A stretch of 64,000 nt of DNA, from assembly GCA_029821875.1 (NCBI GenBank), contig JALGXW010000002.1, positions 62,001-126,000 on the forward strand. Direction: 5' to 3'. The notes below the pieces were generated by a model. That model did no database searches and was not told where the DNA came from. It was given only the letters and a program-made list of their open reading frames with translations. Each line of letters opens with the position of its first letter. Position 1 is the first letter of the stretch. Source of the DNA: Candidatus Hebobacterum abditum (GTDB lineage: Bacteria > Armatimonadota > Hebobacteria > Hebobacterales > Hebobacteraceae). The position numbers and the translations under genes are program-made. Positions 1 to 6,944 of the stretch are shown piece after piece.

Positions 1-1
1 A

Positions 2-1126
2 AGGATACGTCGGCTGCGGCACTGGATAGCTGGCAGCGTCGTGCCCCAGCGCGCAAACGTCTTCTATCGTCTGAAGCATCGACTCGCGCAAGCAGTGTGC
101 CTTTCGGTCAATAAGCGGCCGAAGACAGTGAAGCAGATCTCGGAGCAAGTTGGGGCACACGCCGACTACGTCGCGGACACCGTTCAGGACTTGGCCGAGA
201 TCGACGTGCTGGAGTCGCCGGGCAAACGCAGGTACCTAGCGAACTTCATCGCCCTTGATGGAGAGGACTGGCGACGCTTGACGAAGTTCGTGCCGGAGCC
301 TGCGGGTGAGGCCGCCAAACGACTGGCGGCGGCAGAGGATCGGCTGCGGGGCGCTTTTGAGAAGACTCAGCTTGCCGCCGCCGGCTGGGAATGGAACGAA
401 GTCGCATGGGTCATATACGCGGTCCTCGCGGCCAACATGGGCGTCTCTCACACCCAGCCCGATTCCTATCGCTCGTCCGCGCCCAAGCGCCCTGACGGCG
501 GACGGTATTGGCTCGGGGGCTGTGAAGAAGCTGAAGACCTGCCGACTCTCTGGGGCACAGGGCTCAACAGCAGCTTCGGGAAGCTCGAGGGCCTCGAGGT
601 CGGCCACTGGTGGAGTTGGGGACTCGAGAGGGAACACCCGACGGCGTTTTCGGCCGGGGACGACGCCTACACGGCACTGGCGGCCTTCCGCCAAGGGCCG
701 CTGACCGAGGCAGAGGTACTTGGACGGCTCGGCGGCGACGCCGAGCACTGGCAGGGGATACTCGCGCACCTCATCAAGGATGGCGTGCTCAGGCGCGTGA
801 ACGGCGAGATCAGAGCCGGAATACCAATCTTCACACAGCAAGAAAGCGATGTCCTGACAGATGAGGTGAAGTCGGTCGTAGCGCCCATTACGGGTGAAGT
901 TGCTGAGCCCGCGCTCGCACTCGTGCCCGAAGCGCTCGACAAGATGGGCTACGGGCATCGGCAGGAGCAGTATCCACAGTGGCTGCGGTGGCTCGCCGGC
1001 GACATCATGGGAGAAGCTCTTCGCTTCCTGATGGAGCAGGGAGTTCTTCCGCGCCCGCCGCGGCGCGCGCCGGCGACCTTTGCGATGCTCGCGTGGGAGT
1101 CCGGGATTCCTCTGATGTTGCCCTGA
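2..1126 (+). CDS. Regulator with winged-helix domain, probable C-terminal part of a sigma-70-like protein (5' partial)
   Basis: The frame is open to the window edge. A GTG at 41 is the first in-window start but has no convincing ribosome binding site, so the true start may lie outside. Just after that GTG comes a helix-turn-helix-like segment (KPKTV-type helix followed by ISEQVGAHADYVADTVQDL), then about 280 residues without a recognised enzyme motif; around residue 200 there is a second stretch that could be another winged helix (PLTEAEVLGRL...). The pattern 'HTH, predicted wing, long tail rich in W and Y' resembles the C-terminal extension found on some sigma-70/ECF-like proteins. This is family memory, not a search result. 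It ends 24 bases before the convergent MBL-fold gene. Confidence 0.45.
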   Translation, partial: RIRRLRHWIAGSVVPQRANVFYRLKHRLAQAVCLSVNKRPKTVKQISEQVGAHADYVADTVQDLAEIDVLESPGKRRYLANFIALDGEDWRRLTKFVPEPAGEAAKRLAAAEDRLRGAFEKTQLAAAGWEWNEVAWVIYAVLAANMGVSHTQPDSYRSSAPKRPDGGRYWLGGCEEAEDLPTLWGTGLNSSFGKLEGLEVGHWWSWGLEREHPTAFSAGDDAYTALAAFRQGPLTEAEVLGRLGGDAEHWQGILAHLIKDGVLRRVNGEIRAGIPIFTQQESDVLTDEVKSVVAPITGEVAEPALALVPEALDKMGYGHRQEQYPQWLRWLAGDIMGEALRFLMEQGVLPRPPRRAPATFAMLAWESGIPLMLP

Positions 1127-1150
1127 CAGTCTGACCGTCGGAGGGCAGGC

Positions 1151-1942
1151 TCAACGCGCCGGGATCACCAGCTTATCGCCGATGGCCATGACGTTATACC
1201 GTCGGGTGCCATCTTCGATGTGAGATACTAGTTCGGCTGGATCACCCATGCACCAGTAGAGGTCCGAATCGAAGGTGCCGTAGTGGCACGGGACGATGTG
1301 GCGCGCACGCGTGGCGTTGGCCAGCCGTGCGGCATCCCCCGTGTCGAGCGTATGGGGAGCGATCGGCAGCATCAGAACATCCACGTCTCTGACGCCAAGG
1401 TGTTCGTCCAGCAACTCCGTGTCGCCGGGGTGCCAGATGGTGACGCCTGAGACGCTCACAAGGAAGCCGCAGCAGTCCCCCCGCTGCGTGTGAATGGCGT
1501 CTTCCTCGTGCTTCGCCACTGTCGGGGTGACAGTCGTGCCGCCCACGCGCATCGGCTGATCGTACCGAGCCCTGCGAAGGCGGGCCTCGGGAATCCCGAA
1601 CTGGCGCAGCTTGAAGGCGGTCCTCTCGGTTCCGACGAAGAGCGCGTGCGTGCGCTCGGCCAGCTCCGGGATTGTGCGATGTCCGGCGTGGTCGCCGTGG
1701 TCGTGGGTAACCAGCACCAGGTCCGCACGGTCTATGTTGCGGGCCCGAATGGGGAGCGGCACGAGCAGCGGCAGCCCGATCTCCGAAGTTACTGGATCGG
1801 CATCATCCTGGAGTTCGATCACAGGGTCGATCAGGATCACTGAGCCAGCTGCGTTGATGGCAAAGCCCGAGTTGCCGAGCCACCAAACGCTGACCGCGAC
1901 CGCTTCGAGGTCCATCAGCTCGTTCGGGTCGATCATCCCCAC
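1151..1942 (-). CDS. MBL-fold metal-dependent hydrolase (UlaG/UPF0173-like)
   Basis: A 263-residue protein of the metallo-beta-lactamase superfamily. The metal-binding signature THDHGDHAGH lies at residues 79-88. A later HPGDTEL supplies the bridging Asp, and PCHYGTF supplies another His. The short form with an N-terminal WWLGNSGF strand matches the UlaG / beta-lactamase domain 2 group, whose members hydrolyse lactones or phosphodiesters; the substrate here cannot be named. A GTG at 1942 is preceded at about 7 bases by GAGGGAG on the minus strand, which supports that start over the ATG two codons later. It is probably cytoplasmic: no signal peptide is visible. It is divergent from the cupin operon that starts at 2089. 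Confidence 0.85.
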   Translation of the reverse strand: MGMIDPNELMDLEAVAVSVWWLGNSGFAINAAGSVILIDPVIELQDDADPVTSEIGLPLLVPLPIRARNIDRADLVLVTHDHGDHAGHRTIPELAERTHALFVGTERTAFKLRQFGIPEARLRRARYDQPMRVGGTTVTPTVAKHEEDAIHTQRGDCCGFLVSVSGVTIWHPGDTELLDEHLGVRDVDVLMLPIAPHTLDTGDAARLANATRARHIVPCHYGTFDSDLYWCMGDPAELVSHIEDGTRRYNVMAIGDKLVIPAR

Positions 1943-2088
1943 CGTAGCACTCCCTCACTGGGAATCCTTCGGCGGTCTGGGGGGTACATCCTTCCAACGC
2001 GGGTGGGGCAGCGCTTGCGTGGGAGAGGGCGGCCCCTGGGGCCTGGCGAAACTTCAATCTCTGAGCCTGCTTCACCCGGGGGCCGGGG

Positions 2089-2412
2089 ATGAAGCCTTCT
2101 CGCCTGGAAGACCAGTTCCAGTTCCGGGCAGGCAAGTTTCTGCCGAAACTGGTCTACGGATCGCCGACGGCGCGTGCTTTCCTGCTGTGCCTGGAGGCGG
2201 GCCAAGGTCTATCTCCGCGGCAAGACTCCGAGGAGATGATATGCTACCTCGTGCGCGGCACGGCCGCTCTGACGATCGGGCGGGAGACGTTCAGCGCATC
2301 GGCCGGCGACTTCGCAGCCGCGGCGGCGGGCGACATCCGGGGGATCATGGCCGAGGAGCAATGCGTGGCGCTTTGGGTTCACATCAGCAGGAGCAGAGAA
2401 GGTAGTGGGTGA
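2089..2412 (+). CDS. Small cupin-domain protein
   Basis: A 107-residue single-domain protein with a cupin_2 beta-barrel pattern: EEMICYLVRGTAALTIG (motif 1 and middle strands), then SASAGDFAAAAAGDIRG (motif 2 region). Classical cupins carry two His and one Glu in motif 1; here the His positions are replaced, so metal binding may be lost or altered. It could be a ligand sensor or an accessory protein rather than an oxygenase. It is the first gene of a four-gene plus-strand set (cupin, HgdB-like, HgdC-like, membrane protein), and its end overlaps the next gene by 8 bases, which implies translational coupling. Confidence 0.7.
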   Translation: MKPSRLEDQFQFRAGKFLPKLVYGSPTARAFLLCLEAGQGLSPRQDSEEMICYLVRGTAALTIGRETFSASAGDFAAAAAGDIRGIMAEEQCVALWVHISRSREGSG

Positions 2413-3139
2413 GAAGCGGCGCCGCGTGGGCTTTGTGGGCTGTCCGCCGGAGGACGTGCTGAAGGCACAGGGGGTGGCCGAGCTCGTCGATCTGGACAAC
2501 GTGATTGAGGGCGCGCGGCCCCGCGGCGAGTCCCTGCTGCCGCGAACAACCTGCCGGATCATCCGCCGCATCCTCGACAACGCTCTCTCCGTCGAACTGG
2601 ATGAGATCATAGTGGATGAGGGCTACGGCAAGTGCGACGCCGCGCGCGGCCTGGCCGAACTTCTCGAGGACCTCCTCGATGTTCCCGTCATCCGCACCCA
2701 GAACGACAACCGTCAGAGCGCTGGCACCCCCATCTCAGACTCAGCTCTGCCGCTGCTGCGCAAGGTCGAACTCATCCTCGACGGCTTTGTGAATCCGCAG
2801 GAGGTCGAGCTGACGGCCCAGCCCAAGCCACGGGCGGCCATGTGGGGAGTGCCGGCAGCCGACTTCTCGATCTACGAGCCCTTCCCCGACGGCACCCAGG
2901 TGTTGGGATGGACCCGTTGCCTCGAGAACCGGACCCCGGCCGAGTGGGAGCTCGAGATGTACGTTCCCGTCGGCGTGCCAACCGTGTTCTTCGCCCAGAC
3001 GTTCTGTCCCAAGAACGTTGTGGCGCAGCACCTAGCCCGGCGGCACGACGGGCTGCACGTGGACGTCGATGGTGTGCTCTCCCAACCCGTGCGGGCGAAG
3101 ATCGAGGCCTTCCTACGTTTCAAGCGCGTGTGGGACTGA
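2405..3139 (+). CDS. 2-hydroxyacyl-CoA dehydratase D-component-like protein (HgdB/BcrC-like), short
   Basis: A 244-residue protein starting at GTG 2405 inside the cupin gene. A Rossmann-like strand/loop with DEIIVDEGYGKCDAARGL followed by LEDLLDVPVI resembles the part of the HgdB family where a Cys after a Thr/Gly-rich loop binds an iron-sulfur cluster. Cysteines sit at residues 13, 50, 77, 172 and 201, enough to ligate a cluster. Family members usually run to about 380-430 residues, so this is a miniature or diverged relative. The main support is the neighbour: its stop codon overlaps the ATG of an HgdC/BadF-type ATPase. The family reduces a partner by ATP-driven electron transfer. Assignment is inference and no substrate is claimed. 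Confidence 0.45.
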   Translation: MGEKRRRVGFVGCPPEDVLKAQGVAELVDLDNVIEGARPRGESLLPRTTCRIIRRILDNALSVELDEIIVDEGYGKCDAARGLAELLEDLLDVPVIRTQNDNRQSAGTPISDSALPLLRKVELILDGFVNPQEVELTAQPKPRAAMWGVPAADFSIYEPFPDGTQVLGWTRCLENRTPAEWELEMYVPVGVPTVFFAQTFCPKNVVAQHLARRHDGLHVDVDGVLSQPVRAKIEAFLRFKRVWD

Positions 3140-3810
3140 TGGCGATACTGGGCGACTTCGGCACAACATGGACGAAGTTGCTGGACACCGACACAGGTGA
3201 ACGCCGCGTCATCGCGACGCGCGATGCCGCCGCACACGGGCAGCGCGCGGACATCGCGACCGGCCACAACGCGCGCCGCCGGGCACCGCGGCATGTCAAC
3301 GAGTTGATCGCCCTCGCGCAGGGGGGACAGCGCCTGATCGAAGAGCCGGAATTGCTCGTGCTGGACGTTGGCTCGCGCGACGTGAAGTACATCCATCTTC
3401 GCGACGGGGAGCTCCTGGGCATGGACTGGACGGCCACCTGTGGCGCGTTGACAGGCTTCACGCTGGAGCTGCTCGGCAACTACTACGGGATCGATTACGC
3501 GGCTGTCGAGCCCTCCACCAAGTCCGTGCCCGTCACATGCGGCGTGCTGGGGATGGAACAGCTCTTCGAGTTGGTCTCCGAGGGAGTACCGGTCGAGGAA
3601 GCGGTGGCGCGATTCGCGCGGGGCATTGCCATGAACGCGTATCGGTTCATCGGCGAGCCGAAGCAGTTTTGTCTGTCGGGGGGGATGTGCGAGAATCGGC
3701 TCTTCCATCGCAGCTTCCCGGAGGAGGTCGAGGTGCGTCTCTTGGGTCGGTACGTTCTCGTGGAAGGGCTCATCCCCGAGCTCACGGAAGACGGTCGGGC
3801 GACCAAGTAG
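3139..3810 (+). CDS. BadF/BadG/BcrA/BcrD-type ATPase, HgdC-like activase
   Basis: A 223-residue protein of the ASKHA/BadF ATPase family. The start is the ATG at 3139, which overlaps the upstream TGA. Residues 5-14 (GDFGTTWTKL) are the phosphate-1 loop, residues 74-84 (VLDVGSRDVKY) match the second phosphate loop, and LSGGMCEN at 179-186 is the adenosine motif. Cys101 (TATCGALTG) and Cys134 (PVTCGVLG) correspond to the two cysteines that hold the subunit-bridging [4Fe-4S] cluster in HgdC. Known members use ATP hydrolysis to push low-potential electrons into a partner such as a 2-hydroxyacyl-CoA dehydratase, a benzoyl-CoA reductase or a double-cubane protein. It is somewhat short compared with HgdC (about 260). 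Confidence 0.7.
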   Translation: MAILGDFGTTWTKLLDTDTGERRVIATRDAAAHGQRADIATGHNARRRAPRHVNELIALAQGGQRLIEEPELLVLDVGSRDVKYIHLRDGELLGMDWTATCGALTGFTLELLGNYYGIDYAAVEPSTKSVPVTCGVLGMEQLFELVSEGVPVEEAVARFARGIAMNAYRFIGEPKQFCLSGGMCENRLFHRSFPEEVEVRLLGRYVLVEGLIPELTEDGRATK

Positions 3811-3830
3811 GGGAGGGCAGGAGACCGCGG

Positions 3831-4265
3831 ATGCAGGCAGGAGCACAGGCGCTGGCTGCCGCTCGCTGGATCGCGACGCTGATGTATGTTGGGGCGCTGG
3901 TGGTCTTTCAGTTGGTGGGCCGCCTCGTCGGTGTCCCGGTCGAGCTGGACGCCACTACGATGACGGTGCTTGTCTATGCGCTGCTGGCAGTGGGGATCAT
4001 AGACTACGGTCTCTCCCTGTTCCTCGAGAGGAAGCTTCTTGCGAGAGCTCGAGCGGGAGGGGCCCAGGCCGCCAGTTCTGTGGTGCCGGCAGCGCTGATC
4101 GTGAGTGCGCTCGGCGTCAGCCTCGCGGTGTACGGTCTCGTGCTCAGCCTGCTGGGCACACCGACCTGGGGCGCAGTCTTCTACATGCTGTGCGCGATTC
4201 ACGGGCTGCACCTCATCATCAGATGGCCCGACTACGCGAGGGCGGCCCAAGGGACCCGTTACTGA
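3831..4265 (+). CDS. Four-helix integral membrane protein of unknown function
   Basis: Starts at ATG 3831, preceded by GGGGAGGGCAGGAG. The 144-residue product has four hydrophobic segments at roughly residues 13-34, 43-65, 84-109 and 114-131, with a basic loop (ERKLLARARAGG) between the second and third, so it is an inner-membrane protein with both ends probably on the same side. No family was recognised. It follows the activase gene by 20 bases and is most likely cotranscribed with it, which suggests a membrane-linked role for the cupin/HgdB/HgdC-like set, but no mechanism can be read from the sequence. Confidence 0.65.
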   Translation: MQAGAQALAAARWIATLMYVGALVVFQLVGRLVGVPVELDATTMTVLVYALLAVGIIDYGLSLFLERKLLARARAGGAQAASSVVPAALIVSALGVSLAVYGLVLSLLGTPTWGAVFYMLCAIHGLHLIIRWPDYARAAQGTRY

Positions 4266-4295
4266 GGCATCCCACCCGGGCAAGGAGGAGGAGAT

Positions 4296-5108
4296 ATGGC
4301 AATCGACGTGCATCTGCACACACGAGGCGGTGAGAAGGGCGAAGAGATCCTGAAGGCTATGGACGAGATCGGCCTCGACCGAGTCGTGCTCTTCGGGGTG
4401 CCGCCGCACCGGGGACTCCCGGAAGGAGAGGCGCCGCCCGCGGACGCTCACAAGCGATCTGCAGATCAGCTGGCTGCGCTCGTGGCGCCCGATCCGAAGC
4501 GGCTCATCGGCCTCGCGTGGATCGAACCGACGCTGTCCGACGCGCTCGACGGCGTCGACTACGCCCTGGGAGAGAAGAAGCTGGCCGGCGTCAAGATGAT
4601 TCCGAACAAGTGGTATCCCGCGGATGAGAGGGCCCAGGCCTGCTACCAGAAGATCGACGAGCACGGGAAGCCCATGCTCTTCCACACGGGCATACTGTGG
4701 GGGACCAGCGATACATCACAGTACTGTCGACCGGCCTTCTTCGAGATCATGTTTCACTATCCGCGCATACGCTTCGCCATGGCCCACATCAGCTGGCCGT
4801 GGACCGATGAATGCCTGGCCGTCAACGGCAAGTTCAGGTCCAACCAAGAGGGGGAGCCGACCAGCTACATCGACATCACGAGCGGCGCGCCCCGCATCTG
4901 GAAGGTGGATGCTCTGAGGAAGGCCCTCGCCTACCTCGGCGACACACATATCATCTATGGAAGCGACTCCAGTCTCCCCGGCGGCGCCGAATACGCCGCT
5001 CGCCGCCTGCGTGAGGACACAGAGATGCTTCGAGAGGCCGGCGCCTCCGACGAGACCGTCGAGCGTGTCCTCCACAGCAATGCTCTGCGGTGGCTCGGCA
5101 TCGAGTAG
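4296..5108 (+). CDS. Amidohydrolase-2 family metal-dependent hydrolase
   Basis: A 270-residue TIM-barrel hydrolase. A strong AAGGAGGAGG ribosome binding site precedes the ATG at 4296. The HLH pair (residues 6-8) is the first metal motif; further His residues follow in MLFHTGI and in MAHISWPW, and the C-terminal GSDSSLPGG holds the catalytic Asp. This layout is that of the amidohydrolase_2 / decarboxylase-like superfamily. The substrate is unknown. It lies 30 bases after the membrane-protein gene and may belong to the same operon. A perfect hairpin follows at 5139-5162. Confidence 0.8.
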   Translation: MAIDVHLHTRGGEKGEEILKAMDEIGLDRVVLFGVPPHRGLPEGEAPPADAHKRSADQLAALVAPDPKRLIGLAWIEPTLSDALDGVDYALGEKKLAGVKMIPNKWYPADERAQACYQKIDEHGKPMLFHTGILWGTSDTSQYCRPAFFEIMFHYPRIRFAMAHISWPWTDECLAVNGKFRSNQEGEPTSYIDITSGAPRIWKVDALRKALAYLGDTHIIYGSDSSLPGGAEYAARRLREDTEMLREAGASDETVERVLHSNALRWLGIE

Positions 5109-5138
5109 CCGTACGGTGGCGGCCCAGCACAGCTGTGT

Positions 5139-5162
5139 GGGCAGGGGCGTCTGCCCCTGCCC
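5139..5162. terminator. Bidirectional terminator-like hairpin
   Basis: A perfect 10-bp inverted repeat (GGGCAGGGGC / GCCCCTGCCC) with the 4-base loop GTCT lies between the convergent ends of the amidohydrolase (5108) and the flavodoxin (5221). No strong T-run follows on either strand, so it may act by itself as a weak intrinsic terminator or as an mRNA 3'-end stabiliser for both genes. Confidence 0.6.
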
Positions 5163-5220
5163 ATTCCTGTCTCCCCCTGGTCTGTCTGGCCTGCTGAAGA
5201 GGCCGCTTGGCGTGCTGAGA

Positions 5221-5721
5221 CTACCCTCCCTGGATTCGCTTCACGTGCGTCACAAGTTTCGCGCCCAGGATGCGGCAGGCTGCCAGCTCTTCCTCGCTGG
5301 GCTTCTGGACGGCGACTGCGCCGTAGTGGGCGGTCACTCCCGGTGCGCTGTAGTCGGTCACACCGAACACGAGCATCCCGTAGTTCATCAGAATCGAGAG
5401 TATCGACAGGCATGTCATCTCGCTGCCGCCGCCGAGGCCGCCCGAGGTGCTGAAGGCGCACCCCACCTTGTCCTCCACCTTGCCCCACACGCACGTGGAC
5501 TCGTCGAAGAACTTCTTCAGCTTCCAGCTCAGGCCGCCACACCAGGTCGGCGATCCCACGGCGATGCCGTCGTGCTCAAACAGATCTGAGGAGCTGGCCT
5601 CGTCTACGTGCCTTACCGTCACATCGGCGCCCGGCTGAGACCGGGCCCCCTCAGCGACTGCCTCAGCCATCGCCTTCGTATTCCCTGACTGCGTGTCGTA
5701 CAGTACGAGGATCTTCGCCAT
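5221..5721 (-). CDS. Flavodoxin / NAD(P)H-dependent FMN oxidoreductase-like protein
   Basis: A 166-residue flavodoxin-fold protein. The ATG at 5721 is chosen because GGGAG lies six bases upstream; an in-frame ATG at 5727 and a longer N-terminus are less likely. The FMN phosphate loop DTQSGNT is at residues 9-15, and the FMN-facing loop GSPTWCGG is near residue 57. The motif STSGGLGGG further on is typical of WrbA/NQO-like members that hold FMN at a tetramer interface. It probably carries electrons or reduces quinones; the partner is unknown. It is convergent with the amidohydrolase and divergent from the UroD-like gene. Confidence 0.8.
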   Translation of the reverse strand: MAKILVLYDTQSGNTKAMAEAVAEGARSQPGADVTVRHVDEASSSDLFEHDGIAVGSPTWCGGLSWKLKKFFDESTCVWGKVEDKVGCAFSTSGGLGGGSEMTCLSILSILMNYGMLVFGVTDYSAPGVTAHYGAVAVQKPSEEELAACRILGAKLVTHVKRIQGG

Positions 5722-5868
5722 CAACATCTCCCGCTCGTGATACGGGTACCGGCGCGACGAGCTCGTGTCTCGTCTTCCCAGGTGAGGCTCCGAGTCCTGC
5801 TGAAGGCCGGAGGCAAACACCTACATCGCCCCGAATCTGAGCGAGTAGCCCTGATATGAGGTCAGAGG

Positions 5869-6933
5869 ATGACGTCACGTGAACGCGTCGCAAAGGCACT
5901 CCGGCATGAAAAGCCGGACCGAGTCCCAATCTATGAGGCATTCTGGGAGGCCACCTCGAACAGCTGGCACGAACAGGGCCTGCCGGAAGATGTGTCGCCC
6001 GACGACTACTTCGAGACGGAAATCCGACTCATCGGGCTCGACAACTCCTTCGGCTTCGCGCCGGAAGAGGTCGAGCGGACGGCGGACTGCGTCGTCGTCC
6101 GCGATGAGTGGGGCGTTCTCAAGCGGGATTGGCTGGACCATCGCTCCACGCCGGAGCTGCTCGGCTTCCCCGTGTCATCGAAGGCCGAGTGGGACGAGGT
6201 GAAGGACCGACTCAGGCCGGACCCAGCGCGCGTGGACTGGGAGGGCGTGCGGCAAGAGTGCGCGCGCTGGCGGGAGCGGGGTAAGTTCATCTGCCTGGCC
6301 GCGATCCCAGGATATGAAGCCACCTGGCGGAAGATCGGGCCGGAGGCCTTACTCACAGCCATCGCCGAGGACCCCGCGTGGGTGATCGACATGTATGAGC
6401 GCGACGCCGAGATGATCGTCGGCATGGCGCAGCTCTATGTCGACCACGGAGTCGACTTCGACGGCGCATGGCTTTGGGATGATCTGGCCTACAAGAACGG
6501 CCCGCTCTTCTCTCCCCGCGCCTACCGGGAGCAACTGCTCCCCAGCCACCGTCGCGTCGTCGACTTCTGCCACGCGCAGGATTGGCCGGTTACTCTCCAC
6601 TCCTGTGGCAACATCACGAGTCTTGTGCCTGGTCTCCTCGAGGCCGGATTCGACTGCCTGCAGGCTTTGGAGGTCAAGGCCGGCGTCGACCTGGGTCTCC
6701 TTGTCAGAGAGTACGGCCGGCACGTCTGCTTCATGGGCGGGGTGGACGTACGTTGTCTCTTCGCGGAGGACGAGTCGATCATGGAGCGCGAGGTGAGGGC
6801 CAAACTCGACATCGGCATGTCGAACCCGGGCGGCTACGTCTTCCACTCAGACCACTCGATACCGCCACAGGTCACGTTCGCAAGATACGGCCGAGTGCTG
6901 GAGCTTGTGCGCGAACGGGGCGCCTACACCTAG
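5869..6933 (+). CDS. Uroporphyrinogen decarboxylase-family protein, probable methyltransferase (MtaA/CmuA-like)
   Basis: 354 residues; ATG at 5869 after GAGGTCAGAGG. The N-terminal SRERVAKALRHEKPDRVP is characteristic of the UroD-like superfamily, and VTLHSCGNITSLVPGLLEAGFDCLQALEVKAG contains the His-x-Cys pair that binds zinc in the methylcobamide:coenzyme M methyltransferase branch (MtaA/MtbA); split here as HSCGN. A following CFMGGVDV strand and HSDHSIPPQV C-terminus fit the group widely found in heterotrophic uncultured bacteria. True heme-pathway HemE has a different N-terminal RPP signature, so a demethylation or methyl-transfer role is more likely than heme synthesis. No corrinoid protein is present nearby. 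Confidence 0.8.
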   Translation: MTSRERVAKALRHEKPDRVPIYEAFWEATSNSWHEQGLPEDVSPDDYFETEIRLIGLDNSFGFAPEEVERTADCVVVRDEWGVLKRDWLDHRSTPELLGFPVSSKAEWDEVKDRLRPDPARVDWEGVRQECARWRERGKFICLAAIPGYEATWRKIGPEALLTAIAEDPAWVIDMYERDAEMIVGMAQLYVDHGVDFDGAWLWDDLAYKNGPLFSPRAYREQLLPSHRRVVDFCHAQDWPVTLHSCGNITSLVPGLLEAGFDCLQALEVKAGVDLGLLVREYGRHVCFMGGVDVRCLFAEDESIMEREVRAKLDIGMSNPGGYVFHSDHSIPPQVTFARYGRVLELVRERGAYT

Positions 6934-6944
6934 GGCGACGGACT

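Noticed and set aside
236-958. Long open frame on the minus strand inside the first gene
   Set aside because: It mirrors the plus-strand regulator in a GC-rich region, has no ribosome binding site and no recognisable motif.
1611-2405. Plus-strand open frame spanning the MBL-fold gene and the cupin
   Set aside because: Antisense to two well-supported genes; its product is low-complexity Ser/Arg/Pro.
2632-3138. N-terminal extension of the activase frame upstream of 3139
   Set aside because: It overlaps the HgdB-like gene in another frame and is Arg/Pro-rich; the ATG at 3139 begins the ATPase loop.
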